Below, piece by piece: positions 34,969 through 47,049 of a stretch of 64,000 nucleotides of DNA. The DNA comes from Prosopocoilus inquinatus (Eukaryota; Arthropoda; Insecta; Coleoptera; Lucanidae): contig CM069870.1 of assembly GCA_036172665.1 (NCBI GenBank), forward strand, positions 56,234,212 to 56,298,211. Reading direction: 5' to 3'. How positions within the stretch are numbered: position 1 is the first letter of the stretch; every line of letters starts with the position of its first letter. A model generated the notes under the pieces. It ran no database searches. It was not told where the DNA came from and saw only the letters and a list, made by a program, of their open reading frames with translations. Position numbers and translations under genes: made by a program.

Positions 34969-35008
34969 TACAGCTCTTTTAGCCCTGCTTGGGGCTTCGT
35001 CAGCAGAG
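34969..35008 (-). ncRNA. hammerhead of retrozyme D, main part (split, decayed)
   Basis: Minus-strand reading: CTCTG, CTGACGA (a valid CUGANGA core), AGCCC...GGGCT, then AAAAG where GAAAC is expected, then AGCTGTA. The 12-15 core is damaged, and the motif is also interrupted by the TIR element between T and A of the cleavage triplet. Confidence 0.75.
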
Positions 35009-35489
35009 ACGTAGCTCGACAGTCCCACTGCAAACAAAAACGACTTGTCCAATTTATTCGCAATTGCGATGTAAGAGTGATGAACAGATAAAATAGCGAC
35101 ATCTTACGATCGCTTTTTGACCTGACATTGCAGTAGGATAGACAAATTGAAGCAGATTTGCTCCTAAAAAGTCCCCCATGCAAGGCGGCCATGCTTGCTG
35201 TCAAAGCATCATGAAAGTTTTTAAAAAATTTATAGTAACTGGCATTGCTGTGAAATAGCTAAGCATACGAGGTTCATTTATTGACATTTCATTAACACTT
35301 CGGGGTGATTCCATACAATTAATCACTTAAGCTCATTAACCAAAAAATCAATTTCTATTTTAATGTTTAAATTTCGGTTTTATTTTCAAAGGGACTTTAT
35401 TGTTTTTTGTTTTTTGTGTTTGTACGTCATTATGCCACACGAATTTTGAAATTCGACAGAGAAGAATGCACTCAAGTAGTGGTATAGTT

Positions 35490-36370
35490 AGAATATAACT
35501 GAAAGTATTGTCGACCGAAGACTCGGTGTATCCCAAATCTCGATGTGCCGAATGGTACAGAGAGATTGGTAATTATTAAGACAGACATAGTGCAACAACC
35601 CGTGTTCAGACCATTTTCTGACACTTTTTGCTTTAGAACAGAGGTTCGTTACATACCATAATTTCCAATTTGAACTAAGGGAAGTACATGGGGTTCCAAT
35701 TAGCATCAAAACTGTTTGCTAACGTCTTGAGGAAGCTAATTTGACATGTCATATGTCTGTCCAAGGTCTAGCCTCATCTACAGAACATCGCACACTTGAC
35801 ATTTCTTAGATATCATGTGATTTGGTTACAGGATGATTGGAATCGAGTTCTCTTTAGGGACGAATCTAGATTTTGAATTTTACAAGTGTGATAGATGTGT
35901 TCGTGTATACCAACGACCAAATGAGCGGTAGACTCACTGCAACATTTGCATACCACATTATTTAGCGCAAGCTTTTTTATGGCGTGAGAAGGAATTTCTT
36001 TGACACCGCGCACGGACGTAGTGCTGTTAAATAAGGGAAAACTTATTGACTTTCGGTACACAATATCCTACAAGACCATGTCGTGCCGTTTGTGGCCTAC
36101 ATCGGACGCATTTTTTGATTAAAGCAAGATAATATTCGACCCCAACATGTTCGGAAAGTTCAAAATTGCTTAGAGGAGATTTAAATCATGGTTTATCCAG
36201 AAAGAAGTTCAGATCTCAGTCCCATTGAGCATATTTGGAACACAGTTGGTAAGCGTCTGAAAGCACTCAGAGATTATCCGAACCAAGTTAGCAACTTGGA
36301 AGAGATGAAAGAATTGGAACAAAAGCACATAATTTTGCTTATTTTATGTGTGGATCGTCTATAACAATAT
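35490..36370 (+). pseudogene. Tc1-like transposase, heavily decayed
   Basis: Plus frames read, in order, VDRRLGVSQISM, VTYHNFQFELREVHGVPISI, RLEEANLTCHMSV, SSTEHRTLDIS, DDWNRVLFRDESRF (first catalytic Asp region), VFVYTNDQ, then QDNIRPQHVRKVQNCLEE (second region, usually QDNaRpH.A) and RSSDLSPIEHIWNTVGKRLK (third region, usually RSPDLNPIEHvWd.lgr). This is the canonical Tc1/DD34E plan. Many stops and frameshifts; dead. It is the coding core of the 33143-36621 element. Confidence 0.85.
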
Positions 36371-36624
36371 GTTATTCCAAATAGAGGTGAAAATACCCGA
36401 CAATGGTGTCAGTTATTAAAAAAAATTTGTTTCTCAAATTTTTCCACTTTTGATTTTATTGGTTTTAATTGTTTATTTTTTTCTTGTACATGATCATTTT
36501 ATAACATATTAAACAGTTGTTATTAAATTGTTTCAAATCAATGTCAACCGTTTCAAATTATAAATAAAGAAAAGGAAAAATCTTATTTGACTGAGTGGTG
36601 CGATAATTTCTTGGAGCAGTGTAT

Positions 36625-37545
36625 ATACAATTAATTTATATTCCAGTGTTTGCAATAGAATGAGACTGAAACAGGAGATCATTTAATATAATTAGCCAAT
36701 CACGTTACAAAATCTAGAAAATATAATCAATGGCACCTACTTATCATCTTTTTCTATCTCTTCTTTTCTTTAACTGGGATTTTATGATACGAGCATATTC
36801 ATAAGGACGTGGTAAGATTTTGTCGGTTACCACTTTCCTTTGTGAAATGCGACATTGTAAAACAGCGTCTTGCTAAAGTGCATAAAAGTATACAAATTCT
36901 TTTAATATGTAATTTTAATTTAAGTCGCTTGCTTGAACTGTGTTTATTATAAATTCCTTTTAAATTAGATCAAGCGCTTCAAATTCTTGCCGATCGGGCT
37001 CAATTTCCAGGTAATCTTAATCACCTACGGCGAAGTCATCGTTTACGTAATTAATTACAATTTTTGACAGATGTGTGTTCGTTCCTAAAATGTCTAAACC
37101 CTCTGTTGACTAACACACATCACAGAAAGTGTACTCACTTCGAAGAGATATATTCTTTTAATTCTAAAATTCTATAAATGTAAAAACGCAATTTATTTTC
37201 CTTGGCGTAATATTCAGACAGGTGTGGTGTGAACGACTAACGGAGTGGTTTTTCACCTGCATTTATTACATATTTATTACCATCTTAGTCGCAGCATAAT
37301 TGTATTTTTATAACGAAAATTGTCCATGTCTGCGATATAATTTTATGGTGCAAGTCGCAAACTGATTTTTTTTATTTGTCCCAGAACACTCCGGCAAGAA
37401 ATCCTTTTACGATTTCGTTGTTTCGGCTTTGTAGTTGCCTTATATTAAAGTTTTATCGGCCCGGAGTCCGTATTTTTTGCATTGATTTCACAATTATTTA
37501 AAATTGTTCGCAGCTGTATTTCATCATATTTCGTGAGAATTAAAT
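36625..37545. other. unassigned AT-rich DNA
   Basis: Nothing identified. Confidence 0.6.
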
Positions 37546-37552
37546 TTAACGA

Positions 37553-37773
37553 TTATTCTAAACGTCGAAACAGGTGTAGAATGTTTCGTGTGGGAGCTGC
37601 GGGCCTATGGCTGTCTATATTCCGTGGAGAACAATGAATGCTTGTTTTGGTACTGGCAGGACCTCGAGAAAGTTTCCTGCAATTGTACGACTTCGGTCGA
37701 AGATAATTTGAAACCCTGGTGTATAAAAACCTCGTTAGAGTTTGCCCCAGCCTGTCCCCTTTATTTCGGATAG
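37553..37773 (+). other. possible Cys/Trp-rich exon, unrecognised
   Basis: A plus frame open across this interval ends in a TAG at 37771-37773. Its translation includes GVECFVWELRAYGCLYSVEN, then NECLFWYWQDLEKVSCNCTT and LKPWCIKTS, with nine cysteines and four tryptophans in about 70 residues, and codon use less AT-biased than the surroundings. ATTCTAAACGTCGAAACAG before it could be a splice acceptor. I know no family that it fits, and the opposite strand is also open here (37553-37804), so it may be a chance frame. Confidence 0.25.
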
Positions 37774-37884
37774 GCTTTGAGTACAAGTTTTGGCTATGAT
37801 ACAAGTTTTAAAGTTTTAAGTTCTGAGTACTAGTTTCTGTATCTTTTGAGACAAACTTGGGTGACGATCCATTTTGGGGGAGAA

Positions 37885-38005
37885 GACATTTAATAATAAT
37901 AATAAACGTCTTTATTTCCCAAGAAGTTTTAGGTAATTGAACATACACGAACAAAAAATACAAAATGTAAACAGGGAAATCCTAAGGCGGGATTCACTAG
38001 TGTGG
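37885..38005 (-). mobile_element. probable LINE 3' end
   Basis: An (ATA/AAT)n run at about 37890-37903 followed by AACGTCTTTATTTCCCAAG reads on the minus strand as a 3' tail ending in AATAAAGACGTT plus a simple repeat, a common layout of LINE 3' ends. No coding remains. Confidence 0.4.
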
Positions 38006-41000
38006 TCTTCCACCCAAACTTTAAATAAAAAAGAGATTTACATGTTAAATTCTTCACGCATTTTTTGAATACTTACAAGATAATAGAAACAAGCAAATAC
38101 ACTCAAATTTTCCACAGAAGTTTACTTAAGTGTGCCTATGCGGGAACAATAGCTTTCAGTGTAAAAAAAACGCTTCTCAATCAAATCTATTTTTCAAATT
38201 GACTAGTGCAACATACTTTAAATATATGTATGTATAAGCAAGTGTTTGTATGCCTTACATGTTTCTAGCAACCAACGCCAACAATAAACAAATAAAATAA
38301 TATATGAACAGAAAAGCGTACAGTGTGTGTACCGACGACTCTTGCATGAATTCGAACATATCTCTCTGTTGGTCCTTTAGTTCTGTTACTTCACAATTTA
38401 TTATGAACATTTTTTAGCTAATATTGTAATTTTTTAAATGAGTTAGATAAAATATGTTTCAACTACATTTATTCTTTTCTTTTCTGGCCACACTGTTCTT
38501 AAAAATTGATCAAACATGTTTAATACACCAATATCCCTTACTTATTTTTGAGTAGTTTAGTATATAAACATGTATTGTAACAAGACGCGGTTTTTAGTGC
38601 AATTGAGATAAGAAAATGCGACCAGGTAAAATGCATTTACTCTACTTGTTTTTTTTTTAGTTTTTTATTTTATTTTTTACTTCATTGGTTTTACTATTTT
38701 CCATGACGTAAGCACATGTACTTACTGAAGTTATTAAACTTCAGATTCATACAGCGAAAATTATTAGGACAGAAGAGCATAGATATATGTATACATATAC
38801 ATTACACATATAATATAAGGATAAAATACTTGGCACGGAAATATTTATTATAGTGGACACAACATACCGGCCTTTTACCTGGGGGCAACACGTAAGCCCA
38901 GACTATGTGTACTTAGCACTGATCTACACTTCCCTTAGGAACATGGAATTATGGCATATATGAACATGTAATAACATTTTAGCCATTATTCAAAATTGTG
39001 GGGTAAGTTGGAAACTAAAGTTAATAAATTGTGGTTTATATCCTAGATAATTACGATTACTTATCACGCGAGATATATGTCGCCTATTAAATTTCCCTTA
39101 TTATTAATATCTCTTACGTTCCCTTCATAACAATTATCCAGTTTTCGGCATCCTCGACCTCGCCTTCTATTTGCAAGGCCCCCAAACTGGAAAATACTTT
39201 TTCATTCCCGAGAAACGAGATTTTCCTTTTAATCGCCTTGCATAATTCACACGCGTGCATGAAACTAAGATAAACACAATTTACTAGATAAGTTGGTTTT
39301 ATGTTAATGATTATATGCAAGCTTTTAAAAGTTGGAATCCGAGAGATGGGAAAATTGGATTCGCTATGTGCAAGAGTAATTATTACTAGTGGCCTCTTGC
39401 GGCACATTCTTGTGCTACACTAACAAGGATTGCATTTGGGATCCATGACATTTCGACGAAGGGTAAATGACATCTTTTTTCCTTTTCTTCCAACAATGAA
39501 ACTCACGGAGCAACAAAATTAACAATGATGATTAATTTAATAAAAGCGGAAAATTTTCCAAGTTTCATTTCAGAGAGCAAAGGGGAAAATATTTTTAAAT
39601 AAAGAAAAAGAAAAGAAAAATTAAACATGTACATCTTAAGCTTAAAATTTCATTAGAAAATTACAGCGTCTTATACACGAGGAAGAATACATAACAGTAC
39701 ATCCAGCGCCTTTACGAGGTAATATTGTACGTTTGTATTACATTAGTTGATAAAATTATAGGAGTTGAACATAAAACATTTAAATTAGATGTAACGGTTA
39801 TGAGCGACGTAATGAGTTTAGACTTAAGTGAACTATTATGCACAGTAGTTAAGTTAATATAAGAAAAGCCGTTCGCTTATTTCTGGGTCGTTCGCATCAA
39901 CAATTTGCATCATAACGTAGTAAATGTAATTGTTTGTATACGGCGAGGGAGCTCTTGACACTTGTAACTGCTAATAACGTTCCGGAGTTTGTTTGACTGA
40001 GATAATTCAGTTTTATTTTGCCGCGCACCTCAATCATCATAAAATTTTGTGTACTCTGCTGCCCGAATAATATTCGTAATTGCGCTTTAAGTGTACGTAG
40101 CTACTAATTTTTACGTTAATGTGAGAATTTCACAGATAAAATGTGGAGGTGAATTAATAAAGCCTTTAATTTCATTTTAAAATTCAGTATGTTCATAATG
40201 CTGAAAAGAACAAACAACAGAATCTCCATTTCAAATCTTCAAATTCTACCCATTTCAAAACAAAAAAAAATGCTTTATTTAATCTGTCGTATCAACAACT
40301 AATACCTGTAATGTTGTTTCTAGTTTCTTCTTCACAACGTCTTTACTTTTATTAATTTTCTTTGAGAGAAAGCAACAGATAAAAGAAGCAGTAGAAACGA
40401 GGGTATTTTAGAGTGGATCAAAGCAAAATTGTTTAGTCTAATGGATCCTGATTCATCATTGTATTTTAATTAAATGGTTTTGAGTGTTCTCATGACCATG
40501 GCTGGACTCAGATGAGATACAAGAGTATACAGTATAATCTGTTAGGTTTGCTGCAGAGTTCCTATGACACCGCCTTGAGACACTCCCGATTTTATTGAAA
40601 AGTTGTTGGACACAACTCCTTAACGTTCAGGGCACCTAAACCAAAAGAGAAGCGGATCTGTCACATATTCAAAATCAACACCTGTATTGAAAAAAATATA
40701 GAGCTAATTTAATTATGCATTTATACTTTTCTAAAGCGAAATATATTACCTGCATTTGCATTTATCATTTTTGTAGTTAGTTTGCCAACATGAGGGAAGT
40801 ACAAAAAATTAAATATTATTACTGCTGCTTAAAAAGCAAACCGAAGTCTTTGTAAATTTTCTTAGTCTTTCGTTTGGAAAACTTACTAATTTTCTAAGAT
40901 TGAATATCATTTCTAATACTTCTACAACTCGTTTCCTTACTAGTTTCTGTACTTTATTTGTTTCTAGTCTGCCTGAGTGTGCCTACCATAAAGCCTTTCT

Positions 41001-43320
41001 TCAGACGTTGCATCAAATATTTTTCTTACTTCATTAGATTTATTTACTCTTAGCACTTGCTCAACACATGTCAGTTTTAAGATATTTCGTAACTCGCTTT
41101 AAACGATAGTCCCATGGCAATTTTGCTTTTCTTTTTTAGCAAGGTTTACAGTACTTTTTGCACTTTTTCTTCCATTCCTGTACTTATTTTCTTTTTTTAC
41201 CCTTCATCAACTCGTCAAATTTTCTCTTTGACTTGATCCTATCATCATTAACTTCACTTCCTCACTTTTCTGTGCATTATTGTAAGAATCCAGATTCTTA
41301 GGATAATTATGATATAATTCAGTGCGCTTATTTAATTCGGATATATTATTAAGTTAGAATTCGTATTATGACTCATGAAGAATACAAAACACGTGCAGCG
41401 TTATGCAACGAAAGCTTTCGTCAAGCTTGCGATGTATGTACCGAGAAATTAGATCAAGGGCATTAATATCGCTGGAGCATCAGCGATAAAAGAAATAATT
41501 ATGTAAGGAGGATGAATCATGCAGAAGAGCCTTGATCGAATCTTGATGCTAGCAAAAATAGAATTAGCCATCAAGGTTTTTCTCATTACCAAAGCTGACA
41601 TAGACCAAAAGGAGGTCATCTGATCCTAATAAATAGGTAGCTTTTCAAATCACAAGGGAGATCGACAAGACAGTTGCCCAAGAAGGTTTGTCACGACAGT
41701 TACCCAAGGCACGAAAACCTGTCATCTAGAAAAGTGCTTCTTCGATTCCGAATGTAATTTAGTTTGTGCGTCACGAGTCATAAAGTTTTCAACATTTTAA
41801 ATTCTTTTTTTTATCAGTCAATTTTCCAAATTTATTTCAATTTAAAAGTGTACCTAAGAAGCATCAACGATCGGCAAGGGTGAGTTTACATAACAAAGAT
41901 CTAAGAAAGGTTCTTAGATATAAACTGATTCTTGTTAATCTTTCCCTTCTCTCTTTCATATTCTAGTTTTAGTTTTTGTCAATTATTAAATTTTAATTAG
42001 TTAATTAACTTAATTAAATTCACATTTTATTTCGTTTGTAGTTTTTTCGTTATTGTCCTAAAATTTCTTTTTTTTTGTTTGGATATATTTTGTAATTTAA
42101 AGTTGGGATTTTTTATTTAAACGACAATAAGAAAGGACTTTTAAGAAAACATAGGAAGAGATAAAGAGTGAAAAGTTTTCGACAATTCCAAAAACAAATA
42201 TTAGTAGACACTGTTCGAGCTATTCGGGAAAAACGATTTGGAAATCGATTTCTGACTTTCCATGCTAAAACCTGGACGCTACTAACAAAGAAATCGAAAT
42301 TCAATATCGTACGGATTGCTAAAAGAATTTGGGACAAAAGGGGATGAAAAGCGAGTTTCCAACCTCCGTCCGATGTGCGTTCTACATTATAGCAAACTGA
42401 CCAAAAAGAGCTCGCTTCATTTTGGTGTTTGATCCTTGAAATTAGATTTAATTTTAACAAATGAAAATAGTATAAAACCTTGGAATAGTTAGAAAACTAT
42501 GATCTTCACCATCATACGTATCTTATTTTGTCTGCTCTAAATAATGTGAACAAAAAAAAATGGCAATTACTAATTCTTTTTATTGTTGCTGGTTTGCGAG
42601 GTTTAATATCTATTACCTGATACAGTTACTTTTGCAACCTCATTAATTTCACCTATGATAGATCACGTATTCTATTTCGGGAAGCCAACAGCATCTAATA
42701 CTTCTCTACTCTTGAGATCGTACGTTCTTAATTTGCAAACATGCGTATGCTGGTCCAGCAGTAGTTTTCTCCGATTGACTGATTCCGTACGTGGTACTCT
42801 CATTTTTGCGGCTACTTCGACTTCCTGGCATTGCTTAGAAGTACAGTCGAAGAGTGCGTTTGTGTTTTCGTTTTGATAGTTTAAGTTTGGAGAGTTTTAG
42901 TCCGTGAGGCATAACTCAAATACTACTTTGGAAACCAAACCTATGACGTTAGCGCATTTTGTGCACTTTTAAGAAGTACGTGGATATTATGTACACAGGT
43001 AAGCCTGCATCTGTGCAGTGTTGATTCCGTCATCGCTAATATCGTAGTTCTTTTACTCTCTCAGGCTTTTATCGTCGTCTCTTCTTTTGCCGACGACTGT
43101 GTTTAACGCCGGTTCTTCTACTGGCGACTGTTAGAAACCAAGCTTTACGTAATATCAGATCTAACTTCGATCGAGTATTATCGAGCAATATTTGGACCTC
43201 GAGCAAAAGGTTATTGTTTCGAGCGTCTCAACAGCGGACAGCGAGCAAGGAGCAATGTAAATGCTTTGTAACTTATTTCCTGGTGACTTCTTACAGAATG
43301 ACGTCATAGTTCTAACAATA
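38006..43320. other. unassigned AT-rich DNA
   Basis: No gene, RNA or delimited element recognised over more than 5 kb. Open frames at 39114-39407, 42113-42460 and 42655-42876 have no family signature. Confidence 0.6.
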
Positions 43321-43324
43321 CACA

Positions 43325-43355
43325 GCGTGTCCCGGGAAGTCCGTCCCCGATTATT
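43325..43355 (+). mobile_element. isolated transposon-end-like sequence
   Basis: GCGTGTCCCGGGAAGTCCGT continues with CCCCG and resembles the GTGTCCCG-type termini common in insect DNA elements (compare CGGGTGTCCCGCGCC at 11271). No partner end found. Confidence 0.35.
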
Positions 43356-43997
43356 TGCTAACTAATGAGTTTGAATTTAATTTCAAGAGTATTAGTTATT
43401 AACATTAATTCACTGTTAGGTTAATCGAGACCCTGGAATAACTATTTAAGTCTTGTCATTTTATCGACAATTTAACTAAATATTTTACATGTTTTCATAG
43501 CAATAAATGGCAAATATTCTAGTTTCTTTGTTGAATTTATGCAACCCACCAACTTTTTGCGTATTAATAGAAACCACACGTTAGCTAGAATATCTGTTAG
43601 TAGAGATAAACGTTTTGGTTTGACAAGGATTCCCATTGGTCAATTAAAAGAGAAAGCATTTTAAAGGTGACTGTAATGACTCTGACTCTAATTGCACCGA
43701 GGAAATAATCATTTCTTTCCTGAAGAAGTCTGGACTAGAAGAATCGCAAGGATTTTTTAAGAATAAAATTGTAATAAATCTGGGTATCACTTGAGAATTC
43801 GATTATTTTGAGAAATTAGTAGTGCTTGAAAATCATTATTTGGCATAAAACTGTACTATTTTAAAGAAGAATGAGTGCAAATAGAAGGGCAAGTACTGCA
43901 AGAAATGCTAAGTGGAGAATAAAGCGGTATTAAATTTACTGCCTGCAAAATCCAAAATTGGAGTCTTAAGTGTAATTGTCAGTTCGTACTCCCACCG

Positions 43998-44092
43998 GAG
44001 TTCCCAAAGGAGTACATCATCACTTTTTATTCCCAAAGGAGTACGTCATCACTTTTATTCCTGAAGGAGCGTGTCCTCACTTTTACTCCCTA
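43998..44092. repeat. tandem repeat, about 3 copies of a 31-bp unit
   Basis: The unit TTCCCAAAGGAGTACRTCAT followed by CACTTTTTA is repeated about three times with increasing divergence (the last has CTGAAGGAGCGTGTCCTCAC). No function visible. Confidence 0.85.
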
Positions 44093-44094
44093 TG

Positions 44095-46500
44095 GAAAAA
44101 TATATTATTTCTATCATGAAAAACTGTTTTCTCCTCCTGATCATGAATAAAAATACATATATCGTGAATAAAAATATTCTATGTAGGCATAGTTTCCACA
44201 CAATTTCGATTCCTGTGAATTAAATTGTATATTAATTTGTCCAAAGAAAAAACTTAACTTTTATGAATCTTAATTGAAATTTGTTTTATGAAAAGATGAA
44301 GTCCTTTGAATACTGGGGAGTTTTATCTGTGAGTAACAGAGATACACGTAGGAGTTGAACAAAATTAAAAAGTTTGAGTTATGTGTACACAAGAAGAAAG
44401 AGTTGGAAAGTTCTTAATTCGAACCGATTATTCTGATTATTACTATCCTATCTTAGCCGCACAGCGCGATTTTAGCATGAAGTAAATTCACAACCGGACG
44501 CTCGACGGCGGCGCTCCTGCCAACAAAAATACCGCAACTTGTGTGCAGTTTATGCAAATAATCTAGATGAGATTTTTCCCTTCTCTTTGGGCAATAAAAT
44601 GCGGTGTTATCCTTTCCTACTGTAAGTTCAGTTAGCAACATTTCCTTATTAAATACCGCCAACTAATAAGATCTGCGGCCGTATTTTACCTTATAATGGG
44701 AGACTCTGAGATGAGGTATGATGCGGCAACCACCTCGCGGGGTGAGGGTGTCAGCGATATGAACGGCGTCACGAAATAGCCTCATTACACAAGGTGATCC
44801 CGCACAGCATTTAGTTCTGACGTTCTCAGTATTTATACGCATAATAATACTTTACCCAGTCGTTAAGAATTATGCCCGTCTGCCGAGAAATAAATTAGTT
44901 ATAAAGATTTATGTAATGGAAAACATATATCATTACAAAATTACGGCAATTTTGGAAGAAACATTCGCTCAGACAGTGACAAATGCCAGACAGGGGTTAA
45001 ATGCGCTACCATTTGATCTAAAAAGAGCGATCAATGAAACAATTAGAGGTAGCTCTGGGCCCTGTTCCCTTTTAACATCTCCTTGTCGCCTAACCAACCC
45101 TCATTTTTAACACTTATATTCATGACAAATGATTGTGGATTCACTTGAGCTATCCGTGTGATCATCATTTATTCATTTGCTTCTCAACAATCATTTATAT
45201 TACAATGTTAGTAGCTACTTCACTGTCAAGTTTTCTAATCACCCACTTAATCATGTTCATAAAGAACCACAAAAAAAACTTTTATATTCACCACGCCTAA
45301 CATAAATACTAGGAAGACGCTAGGTACTCTATGAGATTATTTTCAAAATCAATCATTCCAGTTTATTATTTTCCGATGATAAAATAAATAATCCCTCAAA
45401 CGCCATTGTTACAAGCTGTATGACGCGACGGAAATAAAATTAGGAAATAACAGCGTTTGTGAGGGTTTCTCGTGGCACTTCCTGACAATATCTGCCCTTA
45501 ATACACCGGCAGTTAAATGGGACTGTTTATGGTCACGTGAAGGCGCACGGTCACTAAACAGAAGCTATTCCTTATTGGACGTTAAAACCGTGTCCTGGAG
45601 GACTCGTAATGTCTTAGGCCGGCGTCCTATAACGTCCTAGACTACTGCCCAACCTGAGTGTAAATACCTGTCCGGTGTCCGGTCTCCGAACACTAAGCTG
45701 CGCTGTATTGGAACGTCCCGCTTAATTTATTGTATTTATTGCCGAAGCAAGTCACTCGCTAATACGGAGCTGGTTTTTGTCAACGAGTTCCTGTTTCGAT
45801 TAAAAGAAAAAAAAACGAACAAGGAAAAGAACTCATTTTAACTTAACTTCAAATATTTAAAATGCTTTAGCTGTGGCCATTGCAGGATTAGTGCAAGCTG
45901 TTCATTTAAATTAAAATAACAAAATATGTACGCCATTTAAATTTATAATACACTTGGAATTTGGATAATCAAAATTTGGAAGATCAGTTTTAATTTTCAG
46001 CTCTAATGGAGACGACAGAGTACCTCCCAAAATAAATACTTATTTACACTTAAAAAGTAAGTCTAAGAAGGGAGGAGTTTTGAATTTTCTTAAATTAAAA
46101 ACTACAGGATCCAATTTCCAAATAAACAAATAATAAAGGGGATTCGCAGAAAAAAAATTGTTGCCGGTAGTGTAGATAATCAAATAAAAGATGGCGTTAA
46201 GCCTAAATGACAAATTCGCGTGATGCTTCTGATTTCGTTGATGGGTTGGACTATTTTCTGTAATACCAAGAGCGACGAGATTGGAACAGTTTGTGAAGGA
46301 AATTAATTTGGAAAAGAAATTTACAGTTTGATTTTAGATGGTCTTATATTAAACAAGGACATTTTGACATATACAAATTTATAAATCCTTATGAATTTAT
46401 AAACCTGGGGAATTATAACAATTATCAGTGCTAAGTTATTGCAAATTGAAAATCCCATTTCTGAACATCACTCATCCAAAAAAGTTAAAATAAGAGAACG
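44095..46500. other. unassigned DNA with GC-richer islands
   Basis: No gene or element recognised. GC-richer islands at about 44450-44830 and 45420-45780 contain palindromic CACGTG-like and other short words; these could be regulatory or simply less mutated DNA. Confidence 0.5.
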
Positions 46501-46504
46501 GAAA

Positions 46505-46535
46505 TACAGGGTGCTTCAGAATAAGTGTCCGACAC
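46505..46535 (+). mobile_element. isolated transposon-end-like sequence
   Basis: ACAGGGTGCTTCAGAATAAG then TGTCC looks like the CAGGGTG-type termini of insect DNA elements. No matching second end located. Confidence 0.3.
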
Positions 46536-46950
46536 GTTAACAACAGATGGTCCTTGAAAAAACAAAGCAAATAACTGTACACATGGGGAATTTGAACTTA
46601 ACGATTACTTAAACATTTCAGGACCATGCTTTTTTACGAACTTTTTTTATTTTAATGAGAGCAACGGTTGTATATTATAGCCATCTCACCTTGTCAAGGC
46701 AACCTACGGAACATATTTTGATTGTCTGTTGTGAGTTTACTGAACTCGCGTTCTGGACAGCCTGCACGTGAAAACAGTTTTTTCAATTCTTATTGTACAT
46801 CCTGATTAAAATAACTGTTTGTTTATTTCATTCTTAGTAGCTTCGAATGCAAAAATTAATTATTTTTTTGGTTCTTCCTAAAGTCTCATCGACTTACAAG
46901 AAGCATCAGTAAGACCACCAGCAACAACAACAGCAGCACCACCAGCAACA

Positions 46951-46998
46951 GCAGCCCTGACGAAGTTCTTCTGCAGTGAAGAACGAAACGTCGGCAGT
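46951..46998 (+). ncRNA. hammerhead ribozyme, family 3, intact core
   Basis: Core CTGACGA at 46957-46963, one unpaired A, stem II GTTCTTC (46965-46971) paired with GAAGAAC (46978-46984) over the loop TGCAGT, core GAAA, helix III ACGT (46988-46991), cleavage base C at 46992 (GUC), helix I GCAGCC paired with GGCAGT (3 bp at the core, an A-A mismatch, then 2 more pairs). All invariant bases of a type I hammerhead are present; the 7-bp stem II is the strongest part. The flanking CAACAG-rich leader and GTAGAAGAAATTCGAG tail also appear at 7790 and 58946, so it belongs to a dispersed repeat. Confidence 0.78.
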
Positions 46999-47047
46999 AG
47001 AAGAAATTCGAGACACGCTATTCCAACCCGAAGCCAAGAATTCAACC
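46993..47047 (+). repeat. family 3 repeat, region downstream of the ribozyme
   Basis: GGCAGTAGAAGAAATTCGAG to AAGAATTCAACC resembles 58946-59002. Extent of the whole repeat is unknown. Confidence 0.6.
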
Positions 47048-47049
47048 AA

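Larger units (their letters stand above)
33212..35224 (-). mobile_element. retrozyme D, inserted in Tc1 and itself split by a TIR element
   Basis: Begins AACAGATAAAATAG, the same terminus as in the 29302 and 54262 insertions, after AAAATTTATA (33202-33211), which returns at 35225-35234 as a likely target duplication (10 bp clear). The two retrozyme parts (33212-33406 and 34971-35224) continue one another once 33409-34968 is removed; the word AACAGATA then recurs at 309 bp, matching the 311-bp unit. Non-coding. Confidence 0.87.
33143..36621 (+). mobile_element. Tc1-like transposon carrying nested insertions
   Basis: Left end CACTGCTCCAATAAATTAAT and right end, read inward, CACTGCTCCAAGAAATTATC, both going on to GCACCAC, lie between TA at 33141-33142 and 36622-36623. 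Removing the retrozyme D insertion (33212-35224 plus one target copy) leaves about 1.46 kb, a normal Tc1 size. It contains a decayed transposase at 35490-36370. Confidence 0.88.
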
